42,774 bases of DNA from an uncultured Clostridia bacterium (GCA_947598785.1 CANQFL010000003.1:1-42774), one strand, 5' to 3'; numbered from the stretch's first letter, positions 18,088 through 27,788 are shown. Made by a program: numbers and translations. Notes: generated by a model from the letters alone, not told the origin.

Positions 18088-19746
18088 ATGGCATTCAATT
18101 CAAATGGACAAGTTCAATATTTAGTTCTTGACAGTCTTAAAGAAGGTTCTAAATATGGCTTAGAGATTATTGAATATATTTCTAAAAAAACTGGTGGAAA
18201 CTACATTATGAAAAAGCCTACCCTTTATTCATGTCTAACCAGAATGGAAAAGAAAGGATATGTTTCTTCATCTTTTTGGGGAGAAAGTGAATTAGGTGGC
18301 AAAAGGCACTACTATTCAATAACAAGCTCTGGGAAAAACACACTTGAAGAACTTGAAAAGGAATTTGCTAATGCAAACTACAATTCATTATCTTTAGAAG
18401 ATGAAAAACCGGAACAAACTCAGTCCCCTATTTTCTTACAACAAGATAATTTGTTTAATTTAGTTAAATCAGAACCAAAAGAAAAATCAATACAACAAGA
18501 CGAAAATAATGATGATACACTTGAAAATCAAATTGATATCTTTTCTTTGCAAGAAAACACCTTAGAAGATGACCAAAACAGCCAACAAGATGATACAGAC
18601 AAAGATAAAATTGAATATTATAAATCCATTCTTGAACAAGATACAAAAAAAGATGATGCAAAATTTTTAGACAAAGAAGAAGGTTTATCTATTGAAGAGG
18701 AAGAACAAAATAAACGTCTTTACGACACTTCAAATGAGTTAAAAAAATATCGCAAAAAGAAAAGTTTTTCTGAAAATCAAATTGAAATGGCTGTAGTTTA
18801 TGATAGTGCAGAAGAACATGAAATGCAAAGAGCTAGAATAGAAGAACTTAAAAAATCTATGCTAGAAATAAAAAACGGCCATATTCCACATGAAGAAAAT
18901 ACAAATCCAATACAATCATCAAATCAACCAGAAAATGACAATTTAATTTTTAATCAAGAAACAATAGAGCAAAGCGAAAAAATTAATGATGATGCAATAT
19001 TGATAACAAACCCAAGAATTTCAAGCAATGAGATTCCTATTCAAAAGAAAATTACCCCTCCTAATATTGAAGTTAATGTATATGACAGAAATTTGCCAGC
19101 TCCAAAAAGAAATGCTAGTTTAGAGCCAACTTATAAGGATATGATGGCAAAGTTATTTGAACACAAACGCGAAACAAAAAAAGAAGAAGAAAAAATAAAC
19201 ACACCTCCTGTTCAAAGTAGCGAAAATACTGATGAAGTAGATAGTTTTGTAGATTATTCTTCACTAAAATCTTATTATAATGGACATGGCATAGAATTTA
19301 AGGAATACAAAAAATCTTATGTTGAGAGAAATCATAACACAAATTTTTTAAATTTAATTGCATCTGTATTTCTTTTCCTACTTTCAGGTATTAGTAGTGC
19401 TATTCTTTTTGGAATTATTAGTGCAGCAAATTGTTTGCAACCTAGTTCAAATTTCTTATTTTATACTATACCAATTTTATTCTTTATATATGTAGTTTAC
19501 ACATTTATTAGATTTCAATTGTATCCAAGTAAAAAGGCCGGCATGAAATACACAAGTTTAGTTTATTGGGCAATATTTATAGTTGGTATAATAGCCATAT
19601 TTATAATAGATTTAATTTGTGGAATGCAATTTGAAACAATGTCATTATACTTAACACCTATTTTAGTCCCAATATTTGCATTATTAATTGCTGTTCCAAT
19701 ACACTATTATACTCGAAAATATTTATATAATAAGTTTTCAAAATAA
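18088..19746 (+). CDS. PadR-family regulator fused to a four-helix membrane domain
   Basis: 552 residues in three parts. Residues 1-95 form a PadR winged helix (VLDSLKEGSKYGLEIIEYI, PTLYSCLTRMEKKGYV, GGKRHYYSIT). Residues 96-405 are a long polar, Asp/Glu/Gln/Lys-rich linker that is probably disordered. The last 135 residues hold four hydrophobic segments (about 420-440, 455-477, 490-513, 523-545) and a basic end. Ordinary PadR proteins are soluble and 100-200 residues long, so this is an unusual membrane-tethered one-component regulator. ATG 18088 lies eight bases after AGGAG; a TTG two codons earlier is too close. The promoter is fully consensus and the palindromic repeats upstream may be its operator. 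The signal and targets are unknown. Confidence 0.85.
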   Translation: MAFNSNGQVQYLVLDSLKEGSKYGLEIIEYISKKTGGNYIMKKPTLYSCLTRMEKKGYVSSSFWGESELGGKRHYYSITSSGKNTLEELEKEFANANYNSLSLEDEKPEQTQSPIFLQQDNLFNLVKSEPKEKSIQQDENNDDTLENQIDIFSLQENTLEDDQNSQQDDTDKDKIEYYKSILEQDTKKDDAKFLDKEEGLSIEEEEQNKRLYDTSNELKKYRKKKSFSENQIEMAVVYDSAEEHEMQRARIEELKKSMLEIKNGHIPHEENTNPIQSSNQPENDNLIFNQETIEQSEKINDDAILITNPRISSNEIPIQKKITPPNIEVNVYDRNLPAPKRNASLEPTYKDMMAKLFEHKRETKKEEEKINTPPVQSSENTDEVDSFVDYSSLKSYYNGHGIEFKEYKKSYVERNHNTNFLNLIASVFLFLLSGISSAILFGIISAANCLQPSSNFLFYTIPILFFIYVVYTFIRFQLYPSKKAGMKYTSLVYWAIFIVGIIAIFIIDLICGMQFETMSLYLTPILVPIFALLIAVPIHYYTRKYLYNKFSK

Positions 19747-19780
19747 GGGTATCCCCCTTATTTTATTTTTATTTTTATTT
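19742..19780 (+). terminator. Terminator of the PadR fusion gene
   Basis: AATAAGGG (19742-19749) pairs with CCCTTATT (19755-19762) around a five-base loop, followed by a long T-rich tract. The stem includes the stop codon. Confidence 0.85.
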
Positions 19781-19859
19781 TTTTGAATAATATCTTATTT
19801 TATGGAACATAATACTAATAAGTTAAGTTACTTTTCAATAAAGTTCTTAACTTAAAAAC

Positions 19860-19907
19860 GAAAAGAGATGCTTTAGTTCTTGAAGAACAAAATAACAATC
19901 TCTTTTC
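19860..19907. terminator. Nested-stem terminator, bidirectional
   Basis: GAAAAGAGAT (19860-19869) pairs with ATCTCTTTTC (19898-19907). Inside the loop a second hairpin forms from GTTCT (19876-19880) and AGAAC (19884-19888). T-runs follow on both strands (ATTTTTTT on plus, GTTTTT on minus). It ends the minus gene at 19914. Confidence 0.7.
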
Positions 19908-19913
19908 ATTTTT

Positions 19914-20546
19914 TTAATCAATAGGTTTATCATTTATTTCCAAAACTCTATGGCTTTTTATTTTGTTTATGATTGAAAGAATTATATTAAATAATACAAA
20001 CACAACTAAAATGATTAACGAAGCAATTAAGATGTAAAAAGCAGAATTTTCAAATAATAAACAAAGCAATAAAACAACTGAACAAGAAACCAATTCACCT
20101 AAAACTATTGATAAGAAACAATGCCAAAATTTCATATTAGTAAGACCAGAAATTATACTCCCTGTATAAACTCCAGTCATTGGTAAAGGAATAGCTACAA
20201 AAGTTCCAAGGAAAAAACATTTTTGGAATAAACTCGTTTTATTTCCTAACCTATCAAAATTTTTCTTATATTTGGATTTAATTTTTTCAATATACTTTTC
20301 CTGAATAAATCCTACCGTTTTATTTTTTATTTTACGAGTCACCCAAAAGACAATTGGAATAGGGATTATACTTCCCACAAATGCTATTAAAAATGCTAAC
20401 CATGGAGAAAGAACAGCACTTCCCCATACTTGAACTGATAAAGCAAAAGGAATAGCAATTTTACTCTCAATTCCTGGACATAATGCTACTAACAATACAG
20501 CAACAAAAGCACAGGTTGAAAGATTATCTACAAGGAATTCAAGCAT
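19914..20546 (-). CDS. Small multidrug export-family membrane protein (COG2426)
   Basis: 210-residue integral membrane protein with four to five hydrophobic segments. The motif CPGIESKIAIPFAL near the N-terminus and FVAIPLPMTGVYTGS in the middle are typical of the Sm_multidrug_ex family, whose name rests on little experimental support. A basic, helical cytoplasmic loop (about 70-98) separates the first and second halves. The start has TAAGGAGG upstream. It stands alone between terminators. The transport role is a family assignment, not demonstrated. Confidence 0.85.
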   Translation of the reverse strand: MLEFLVDNLSTCAFVAVLLVALCPGIESKIAIPFALSVQVWGSAVLSPWLAFLIAFVGSIIPIPIVFWVTRKIKNKTVGFIQEKYIEKIKSKYKKNFDRLGNKTSLFQKCFFLGTFVAIPLPMTGVYTGSIISGLTNMKFWHCFLSIVLGELVSCSVVLLLCLLFENSAFYILIASLIILVVFVLFNIILSIINKIKSHRVLEINDKPID

Positions 20547-20590
20547 AGAAGCCTCCTTACTTAAATGTATGTAGAATAAAAATTATATAT

Positions 20591-20618
20591 TACAAAAAAA
20601 AAGAGCATCAGCTCTTTT
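20591..20618 (-). terminator. Terminator of recN
   Basis: AAAAGAGC (20599-20606) and GCTCTTTT (20611-20618) form an eight-pair stem with loop ATCA. On the minus strand nine T follow. The stop codon of recN lies in the loop. Confidence 0.85.
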
Positions 20619-22269
20619 CTTCTAACAATTTTTTTGCATGTTCAATAGCAGTTTGAGATACATTTTGATTTCCATCTATAAGTTTTGCAATCTCAGTAAC
20701 TATATCATTTCCTTTTAAAGCATTTACAACAGAAATAGTATTATTATCTATAACCTTTTTTTCTACTAACAAAAATTCATTTCCCCTAGAAGCTACAACT
20801 GGCGTATGCGTAATACAAATAATTTGAGTGTATTTAGAAATATTAACAAGTTTTTCTGCAAGTTTACCTGCTGTATGCCCACTTATACCAGAATCAATTT
20901 CGTCAAACACTATTGTTTGCACATGGTCTTTGTCTAACATAACATTTTTAAAAGCCAATAGAAGTCTAGATAATTCACCTCCAGAAGCAGTTTTATTTAA
21001 ATCTTTTACATCTTGTCCAACATTTGCTGAAAATAAAAATTTTACATTATCATAACCATTTTTGGTAGGTTTATCTTTTTCAAAACAAACGCTAAACCTA
21101 GTCCCCTTCATTTGTAAATCATCTAATTCTGATATAATGCGTTTTTCAAAATCAACTGCATTATTTTTTCTTACCACAGATAATTTATCACATAAAGCCA
21201 ATAATTCTTCTTTTTTAATAATTTCTTCTTTTTGTAAATTATTTAATATTTCTTGACTATTCTCAAGTTCATTAAGTTGACTTTCTAATTTACTTTTATA
21301 ATCTAAAATATCCTCAATAGATTTCCCATATTTCTTTGAAAGACTTTTAATTAAATCCAATCTTGAGTCAATTCTTTCAAGTTCGTTCGCATCAAAATCT
21401 GTATTTTGTCTAACATTTTCTAAAGTATCTACAACGTCTTTAATTTCATAATAACAGTTTTCAATTCTTTCACGGCAATTTTCAATTTCTTTAAAATTTG
21501 ATAGATTTGAAAGCTCATTTTTTGAATCATGTAGAAAAGAAGTAACACAACCATTTTGCTCATCTAATTTATTTAAAACATTAGAAACTTTTTCATATAT
21601 ATTTTCAGCAGAAGAAATAAAATCATAACGTTCTCTCAAAGTTTCATCTTCACCTATAATTAAATTAGCATTTGTAATTTCGTTAATTTGGAAAGTTAAA
21701 AGGTCTTTAGTTCGCTCTCTTTCAGTTTCATCACCACCTAAATTGGAAATCTTATCCAAAATAGTTTTATATTCATCATAAGCAATTTCAACTTGTTTCT
21801 TTAAAGTTTCCACTTCAACGCCAGCGAACTTATCTAGAATTAAAAGATGATTATTCTCATTTAAAAGTCCAACACTATCATGTTGACCACAAAAATCTGT
21901 CAAAATAGAAGATAAATCTTTCAGCATTTTAGTAGTTGCAGGAAAACCATTAATCTTTATAGAAGATTTCCCGTCAATATTAAGAGTCCTAGAAATAATC
22001 AATTCCCCATCAAAATCTATATTCCAATCTTGTAGAAGATTTAAAGCTTCTTTAGAAATATCTGTAAAGACGGCATCAACTCTCATTAAATTTTCATTTG
22101 AACGTATAAGAGATTTATCAGCCTTAGCGCCAAGAGAAAAACTAAGCGCATCAATAATAATACTTTTACCTGCACCAGACTGACCTAATATACAATTAAA
22201 ACCGTTTTTGAAATCAATATTTTGTTTTTTAATAAGAGCAACATTAGATAAAAAAATAGATGAAAGCAT
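20608..22269 (-). CDS. recN: DNA repair protein RecN
   Basis: SMC-like ATPase that acts early in double-strand-break repair, 553 residues. Walker A GQSGAGKS is at residues 29-36. Two long coiled-coil arms flank the middle, and the C-terminal half has the ABC signature TASGGELSRLLLA and Walker B IVFDEIDSGISG. A 20-codon longer reading exists, but the ATG at 22269 follows AGGAGG at four bases and gives the normal start (MLSSIFLSNVALI). It is 16 bases downstream of argR, the conserved argR-recN pair of Firmicutes. Confidence 0.96.
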   Translation of the reverse strand: MLSSIFLSNVALIKKQNIDFKNGFNCILGQSGAGKSIIIDALSFSLGAKADKSLIRSNENLMRVDAVFTDISKEALNLLQDWNIDFDGELIISRTLNIDGKSSIKINGFPATTKMLKDLSSILTDFCGQHDSVGLLNENNHLLILDKFAGVEVETLKKQVEIAYDEYKTILDKISNLGGDETERERTKDLLTFQINEITNANLIIGEDETLRERYDFISSAENIYEKVSNVLNKLDEQNGCVTSFLHDSKNELSNLSNFKEIENCRERIENCYYEIKDVVDTLENVRQNTDFDANELERIDSRLDLIKSLSKKYGKSIEDILDYKSKLESQLNELENSQEILNNLQKEEIIKKEELLALCDKLSVVRKNNAVDFEKRIISELDDLQMKGTRFSVCFEKDKPTKNGYDNVKFLFSANVGQDVKDLNKTASGGELSRLLLAFKNVMLDKDHVQTIVFDEIDSGISGHTAGKLAEKLVNISKYTQIICITHTPVVASRGNEFLLVEKKVIDNNTISVVNALKGNDIVTEIAKLIDGNQNVSQTAIEHAKKLLEEKS

Positions 22270-22285
22270 TAATCCTCCTACACTC

Positions 22286-22738
22286 CTACAACATAATATC
22301 TTGAAGAGTAGCAACTGCTTCAGTAGCAAAAGTAGTTGAAGGGAAAATCAACATAACGGTATCGTCACCATAAGTAGCACCCATAAGTTCATTTAAGTTA
22401 AGTTTATCTATAAAGGCGCAAACGCTAGCACCCATACCTTTAATAGTTTTAACGACAGCAAGATTAAGTGCGCTTTTAACAGAGATAACGCACTCTTTAA
22501 AAATATTTATGTACTTATTAGAAACAACTTGTTGTTCAGAGCCTAAAATAGCATATTTATATTTACCAGAATTACTCAAAATTTTGGTTAAGCCCAATTC
22601 TTTAATATCACGAGAAATAGTAGCCTGAGTAATTTCAAAACCTGCATTTTTAAGTTCTTTTGCAAGTTCATCTTGAGTTTCAATTTCTTTAGTAGATATC
22701 AACTCTAAAATTTTTGATTGTCTTGAACTTCTTGCCAT
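22286..22738 (-). CDS. argR: Arginine repressor
   Basis: 150 residues, normal length. The N-terminal winged helix has TQDELAKELKNAGFEITQATISRDIKELG. The C-terminal arginine-binding and hexamerisation domain includes the GTxxGDDT-like segment GATYGDDTVML. Two ATGs lie close together. The one at 22738 has AGGAG six bases upstream, whereas the one at 22744 directly abuts AGGAG, so 22738 is chosen. ARG-box-like operators downstream of the promoter suggest autoregulation. No arginine biosynthesis genes are in the window. Confidence 0.95.
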   Translation of the reverse strand: MARSSRQSKILELISTKEIETQDELAKELKNAGFEITQATISRDIKELGLTKILSNSGKYKYAILGSEQQVVSNKYINIFKECVISVKSALNLAVVKTIKGMGASVCAFIDKLNLNELMGATYGDDTVMLIFPSTTFATEAVATLQDIML

Positions 22739-22831
22739 TGTCATCTCCTTAAAGCCTACATGCGCCTAAAATAGGGACTTGTAGCGATTTTGCATAAATA
22801 TAAATTTATGTTTATTCATGCAATTTTCATT

Positions 22832-22860
22832 ATTATACAATAAAATTTATAAATATGCAA
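22832..22860 (-). promoter_or_regulatory. Promoter of argR-recN
   Basis: Minus strand TTGCAT (22860-22855), a 17-base spacer and TATAAT (22837-22832). The predicted transcript start (about 22825) abuts the palindrome at 22791-22822, a position where a repressor would block transcription. Confidence 0.65.
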
Positions 22861-23020
22861 GTGATTTTTGTATATTTATTCAATGATTTTTTATAAAAAT
22901 TTTAGATTTTGTAAATTTATAAATTTAAAATTCATAAATATACGTCAATATACATTTTATAAAATACTCCCTCTCCTATAAAATAAAAAATCATATCCTA
23001 TATAAATAGTATATGACAAT

Positions 23021-23046
23021 AAAAAAAGCAGAGCAATAAACCCTGC
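23021..23046 (-). terminator. Terminator of the cysteine desulfurase-thiI operon
   Basis: GCAGAG (23028-23033) and CCCTGC (23041-23046) pair with one G-U. On the minus strand seven T follow. It sits directly after the thiI stop. Confidence 0.7.
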
Positions 23047-23048
23047 CA

Positions 23049-24206
23049 TTATTTAATATCTATAACCTCCTCATTATTAAGAGCCATTTTAACTAAAGCT
23101 TCAATGTCTAAATTTTGTTCCATCATTTCAGCTCTTTTAATAGAAGGTTTAATAACTGGATTTTTAGGAAGAAAGACAGTACAGCAATCTTCATAAGGTA
23201 AAATCGAAGTTTCAAAAGTTCCAATTTTTTTCGCTACATTCATAATTTCTTCTTTATCAAAAGCGATAACGGGTCTAAATACAGGAATAGAAACAACCGA
23301 ATTTGTTACTGACATACTTTGCATTGTCTGACTTGCTACTTGCCCCAAGCTTTCTCCAGTAACAATTGCACCAAGTTCATTTTTTTCACAAATCTTTTCA
23401 GCAATTCTCATCATAAATCTTCTCATAATAGTAATCATATATTCAGAATCACAATTACGATGTATTTGTTCTTGAATTTCAGTAAAAGAAATGATATGCA
23501 ATCGAATTTCACCAACATAATTTGTTAAAATTTTAGCAAGTTCTAAAACTTTTTCTTTAGCTTGTACACTTGTATATGGATAAGAATGAAAATGAATTGC
23601 CTCAATCCTAAGTCCCCTTTTTGCCATCAAATATCCAGCCACAGGACTATCTATTCCACCAGAAAGCAACAACAAAGCCTTGCCTCCACTACCCAATGGA
23701 AGTCCACCAGCACAACTATTTAGATTTTTATAAATATATGTTTTATTGTTCGTACGAACTTCAATATATATAGTTATATCTGGAGAATATAAATCAACTT
23801 TTAAATTTGGATAATTTAATAAAATCTTTTCACCAATAAATTTATCCAAATCCATTGAAGTCATAGGAAATTTTTTATCTGCACGTTTAGTTTCAACTTT
23901 AAATGTTTTTACGCCTGACAAATCCTCTTTAAGTGCAAATTTTTCAATATTTTCTAAAGAAGTTTCAAACTCAATCGCACTACCGACAGCAATTAAACCA
24001 AATACAGTTTGTATTTTTTCTATAATTTCAGACTCGTATTTTACATCATAATCATGTAAAATCAAGCGTCCCTGAGTTTCTTCAAGTTTACATTTATAAT
24101 CTTTTAGTTTAGTTAAAATGTTAGATTTTAAAAGATTTATAAAATCATGTCTGTTTCTTCCTTTTAAAAACAATTCACCAAATTTAAGTAATAAAACCTT
24201 ATTCAT
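23049..24206 (-). CDS. thiI: ThiI, tRNA 4-thiouridine synthase
   Basis: Adenylates U8 of tRNA and, in many bacteria, supplies sulfur for thiamine thiazole synthesis. It has 385 residues with an N-terminal ferredoxin-like/THUMP region (about 1-165) and the PP-loop domain with LLLSGGIDSPVAGYL. It lacks the C-terminal rhodanese domain of the E. coli enzyme, as is normal in Firmicutes, where a dedicated cysteine desulfurase supplies sulfur. That partner is encoded directly upstream with an ATGA overlap. The conserved cysteine in EDCCTVF is present. Confidence 0.96.
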   Translation of the reverse strand: MNKVLLLKFGELFLKGRNRHDFINLLKSNILTKLKDYKCKLEETQGRLILHDYDVKYESEIIEKIQTVFGLIAVGSAIEFETSLENIEKFALKEDLSGVKTFKVETKRADKKFPMTSMDLDKFIGEKILLNYPNLKVDLYSPDITIYIEVRTNNKTYIYKNLNSCAGGLPLGSGGKALLLLSGGIDSPVAGYLMAKRGLRIEAIHFHSYPYTSVQAKEKVLELAKILTNYVGEIRLHIISFTEIQEQIHRNCDSEYMITIMRRFMMRIAEKICEKNELGAIVTGESLGQVASQTMQSMSVTNSVVSIPVFRPVIAFDKEEIMNVAKKIGTFETSILPYEDCCTVFLPKNPVIKPSIKRAEMMEQNLDIEALVKMALNNEEVIDIK

Positions 24207-25324
24207 TTTTGCACCCTCTGTTTAATATCTTTGTAAACATCACAAATAATTTTTGCAGCCATTTCAACTTCTTCAAATTCCATATAAGCATTAAAACTTA
24301 TCCTTATACTTGATATTATTTTGTTTAAAGGAAATCCAATTTGTTCTAAGACCCTATTTCCAAGTTTTTTAGAGGAACACGCACTACCAAGTCCCACAAT
24401 AACTCCCTTTGACTCGAGAGCGTGTAACATAGTTTCACCTTTAACCCCATCAAACATTAAACACTCTATATAAGGAGAACCATTAAAATCTACAATTTGA
24501 ATACCACTTTCATTAAGTTGTTTATTAAAACGATTTTTCAATTCTAAGGTATGTTGCAGATTTTTATTAATATCAATTAATTCAATAGCTTTTTTAAATT
24601 GCATAATGCCAGAAACATTTTCAGTTCCAGAACGAAGTTCATATTGTTGTCCACCACCTTCAAACAATTCTTTCAAAGAGCTTTTGTTCTTAACATATAA
24701 ACCGGCAATGCCTTTTGGCCCATGCAACTTATGTGCACTGAAAGAGTATAAATCGATAGAAGTATCCCTTAAAGCAAATGGAATTTTCATAAAACCTTGA
24801 ACCCCATCGACATGCAAAATAGATTTAGGACAAAGTTTATTTTTTAATGAAGAAATCTTAATTAAATCATTAATTGCTCCGGTTTCATTACTAACATGAA
24901 TAACAGAAATCAGTCTCGTTCTTTCATTTAAAACTTTTTCAAGAGCTTCTAAATCAACTACACCTTCTTTAGTAAGAGGAACAAAGTGAACTATCTTTCC
25001 ATCAAGTTCAATTTTTCTAGCAGTGTTGTAAACGGACGCATGTTCTCCACAAGAAAAGACATATTCATAATTGCCTGAACGTAAACTACCTTTTATTGCG
25101 AGATTATTACTTTCTGTAGCACAACTAGTAAAAAGAATATTACCCTGTGAAGTTCCTAATTTGTTTAAGAAAAACTTTTCAGTTTCTAAAATTTGTTTTG
25201 AAATTTCAGATGATTTGATAGACATAGCAGAAGGGTTATAAAATTTATTACAAGAAAAATCTTGATGAACAGCTACACATTCATCAAACATTTTTGTAGT
25301 TCCAGCATTATCTAAATAAATCAT
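24203..25324 (-). CDS. Cysteine desulfurase, NifS family (ThiI partner)
   Basis: 373 residues. Visible features are YLDNAGTT at the N-terminus, the PLP lysine in FSAHKLHGPKG, the RSGTENV motif and the persulfide cysteine in LGSACSSKK. It overlaps thiI by four bases, the arrangement in which the Bacillus NifZ-type desulfurase feeds ThiI, so its job is very probably s4U formation. The start has AAGGTGAG upstream. It differs clearly from the cysteine desulfurase at the left edge, so the two are not a recent duplication. Confidence 0.94.
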   Translation of the reverse strand: MIYLDNAGTTKMFDECVAVHQDFSCNKFYNPSAMSIKSSEISKQILETEKFFLNKLGTSQGNILFTSCATESNNLAIKGSLRSGNYEYVFSCGEHASVYNTARKIELDGKIVHFVPLTKEGVVDLEALEKVLNERTRLISVIHVSNETGAINDLIKISSLKNKLCPKSILHVDGVQGFMKIPFALRDTSIDLYSFSAHKLHGPKGIAGLYVKNKSSLKELFEGGGQQYELRSGTENVSGIMQFKKAIELIDINKNLQHTLELKNRFNKQLNESGIQIVDFNGSPYIECLMFDGVKGETMLHALESKGVIVGLGSACSSKKLGNRVLEQIGFPLNKIISSIRISFNAYMEFEEVEMAAKIICDVYKDIKQRVQK

Positions 25325-25340
25325 AACTCACCTTCTTTTG

Positions 25341-25384
25341 AATATTACACAATATAGAGTGTATTATGCATGAATAATACACAA
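25341..25384. repeat. Dispersed palindrome, copy 4
   Basis: GTGTATTAT (25359-25367) and ATAATACAC (25374-25382) form a perfect nine-base inverted repeat around GCATGA. AATATTACACAATATA (25341-25356) beside it resembles a third half-site. It fills the gap between pheT and the cysteine desulfurase. Confidence 0.65.
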
Positions 25385-25385
25385 T

Positions 25386-27788
25386 TTATCTTAATTTTGC
25401 TCCAAATCTAAACTCAAGACTCTTAAGAACTTTACCAATAATTGCATTAACCTCTTCTTTAGTAAGAGTTTTTTCATCACTTGATAAAATAATTTTATAA
25501 GCCATACTTTTTTTGCCTGCGCCTAAAACATCATTTCTATAAATATCAAACAAATTAACATCATAAAAAATATTTCCACAAGCAGATTTTATAGCAGATT
25601 GAATTTGTTGATTTGATATTTTTTCATCAACCACAATAGCAATATCTCTTTCAACAGGAGGAAATTTGGATACTTCTTTTGTTTGAAATTTCTTTTCAGG
25701 TAATTGAGATAAATAATCAGTATCCAATTCTCCGTAATATACATCTTGAGCAATATCATAATTCTTTAACACTAACTTATGAATTTTGCCAAACCACCCC
25801 ACAACCTTACCATCTTTTGAAACAATATCAGCACTGATTCCACTATGCAAATAAGGTTCTTTGGAACGTTCTAAATTATATTTTAAAGATGTATTTACAA
25901 GTAAATTTTCTACAACATTTTTCATATTGAAAAAATTAAACTTATCTTCACATACAGCAAAAGATATCCTATTATTTTCTATTGGAAGTTCTGTAAGAGG
26001 AAGTGCTTTAGGCTGATAAATTCTACCAACTTCAAAAAATCTTAAATCTTTATTTCCAACTGACAAATTATAAGAAATATCAAGCAATAATGCATGGGCC
26101 ATAAGTGTTCTCGCTGTAGATAAATCTTCACTGATTGGATTTGCAATTTTTATTACATTTCTTCTAACATCATCTGCTGATATTAACAATTTATCACAAG
26201 CAGTAGAAGAATATAAAGAATAGTTTAATGTTTCAAAAAATCCCAAATCAACTAAAGTGTTTTTTAATAGATTTTCAAAAACAAGTCTAGGTTCGTACTC
26301 GCCTACAGTTGTCGAACAATTTTCAAATGGTTCGTCATTTATATTGTTGTAATTATCATAACCATAAATTCTAATAATTTCTTCAGCAATATCATTTTCA
26401 TTCTGGATATCATCGCGTATAAATGGAGGAATGCATACAAGTTCATCACCATGTATTTGAGAAGATATGCCAAGACCATTCAAAATTTGTAATGTTTTAT
26501 CTACAGGAACTTCAAATCCTAAAATTTTACAAACTTTACTATATGAAACTTTTATTATCTTTTTTTCTTCCAATTTTTCTGTGCATTTATCAATAATGCC
26601 ATCAACTATTTCCCCACAATTTAAAGCATCTACCAAATGTAAAGCTCTTTTTATAGCCAAAGTAGGAGCATTTACATTAACACCCTTTTCATATCTAGCA
26701 GAACTATCAGTTCTTAAGCCAAATTTTCTTGCTGTTATTCTGATACTTTTCAAATCAAAAACAGCACACTCAAATATGCTTTCTTTAGTATCATTATTAA
26801 TAGCACTATTCACACCACCAATAACTCCAGCAATAACAACAGGTTTTTTGCCATCAGCAATAACCATAGTTGATTCGTCAAGTTCATAACTATTACCATT
26901 TAATACAGATATTTTTTCATTTTTTTGAGCTTGTCTTACAATAATTTTTTTATCTTCCAAATAGCGATAATCAAAAGCGTGCATTGGTTGCCCCTGCTCA
27001 ATTAAAATGAAATTAGTTATATCAACCATAGAGTTAATAGGCTTGATTCCAACTGTAAATAATCTACTTCTCAACCAAAGAGGAGAACGTTGTAATTTAA
27101 TATTTTTTATATAAGCAGCCATATATCTTCGACAATTATTTGTTTTAACATCAACACTTATATATTTATTAATATCATCTTTAATAGTTTTATATGAAAT
27201 ATCAAAATCTTTAAAAGGTTTATTATACATAGCACAAACTTCTCTAGCCAGGCCAATAACACTGTTACAATCAGGACGGTTTGGTGTTACATTAATATCA
27301 AACATGACATCATTTAACATTAAAGCATCTTCAATTTTATCACCAGGTTTAAAATCATTAGGTAAAATTAATATTCCATTAATGCTTGCACCCTCAAGAT
27401 AATTATCATCAATACCAAGTTCTTCACCAGAACAAAACATGCCTTCACTAGGAACACCTCTAAAATTTGATGGTTTAATTTTTACACCATTACAAAGGTC
27501 TGCACCATCTAAAGCAACAGGAACAATAGCCCCTTCAAAAACATTTGTAGCAGAAGTTACGATTTGAACATTTTTAAAACCTACATTCACCTGACAAACT
27601 ACAAGCCTATCTGCTTGTGGATGTTTTTCTATTTTCTCAATCTTACTTACATAAACATCATGAAGATGCTCATTCATAAATGCAATATCTTCAACCTCAA
27701 AACCTGAAATCGTCATTTTTTCTGCAAGTTCTTTTGGAGAAACATTTATATCAACAAAATCTTTTAACCAATTATATGAAATTTTCAT
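25386..27788 (-). CDS. pheT: Phenylalanyl-tRNA synthetase beta subunit
   Basis: 800 residues, the usual length. An N-terminal OB-fold tRNA-binding domain (about 40-150) is followed by the B3/B4 editing region, a B5 domain, the catalytic-like core (class II fold without activity) and the C-terminal ferredoxin-like anticodon-binding domain (about 708-800, with FPPVERDIAIVV). The frame is open 17 codons further, but the ATG at 27788 has AAGGAG at six bases. It forms an alpha2-beta2 tetramer with PheS. The 67-base gap to pheS contains a copy of the dispersed palindrome. Confidence 0.97.
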   Translation of the reverse strand: MKISYNWLKDFVDINVSPKELAEKMTISGFEVEDIAFMNEHLHDVYVSKIEKIEKHPQADRLVVCQVNVGFKNVQIVTSATNVFEGAIVPVALDGADLCNGVKIKPSNFRGVPSEGMFCSGEELGIDDNYLEGASINGILILPNDFKPGDKIEDALMLNDVMFDINVTPNRPDCNSVIGLAREVCAMYNKPFKDFDISYKTIKDDINKYISVDVKTNNCRRYMAAYIKNIKLQRSPLWLRSRLFTVGIKPINSMVDITNFILIEQGQPMHAFDYRYLEDKKIIVRQAQKNEKISVLNGNSYELDESTMVIADGKKPVVIAGVIGGVNSAINNDTKESIFECAVFDLKSIRITARKFGLRTDSSARYEKGVNVNAPTLAIKRALHLVDALNCGEIVDGIIDKCTEKLEEKKIIKVSYSKVCKILGFEVPVDKTLQILNGLGISSQIHGDELVCIPPFIRDDIQNENDIAEEIIRIYGYDNYNNINDEPFENCSTTVGEYEPRLVFENLLKNTLVDLGFFETLNYSLYSSTACDKLLISADDVRRNVIKIANPISEDLSTARTLMAHALLLDISYNLSVGNKDLRFFEVGRIYQPKALPLTELPIENNRISFAVCEDKFNFFNMKNVVENLLVNTSLKYNLERSKEPYLHSGISADIVSKDGKVVGWFGKIHKLVLKNYDIAQDVYYGELDTDYLSQLPEKKFQTKEVSKFPPVERDIAIVVDEKISNQQIQSAIKSACGNIFYDVNLFDIYRNDVLGAGKKSMAYKIILSSDEKTLTKEEVNAIIGKVLKSLEFRFGAKLR

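Larger units (their letters stand above)
22739..23048. other. argR upstream region with ARG-box-like palindromes
   Basis: This 310-base gap holds no gene. An imperfect palindrome spans 22791-22822, with half-sites TGCATAAATATA and TGCATGAATAAACAT, close to the known ARG box pattern. Two more half-site-like sequences, GTATATTTATTCAA (22870-22883) and TTCATAAATATAC (22931-22943), face each other further up. The argR promoter lies between the first palindrome and the others. The right end carries the thiI terminator. Confidence 0.6.
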
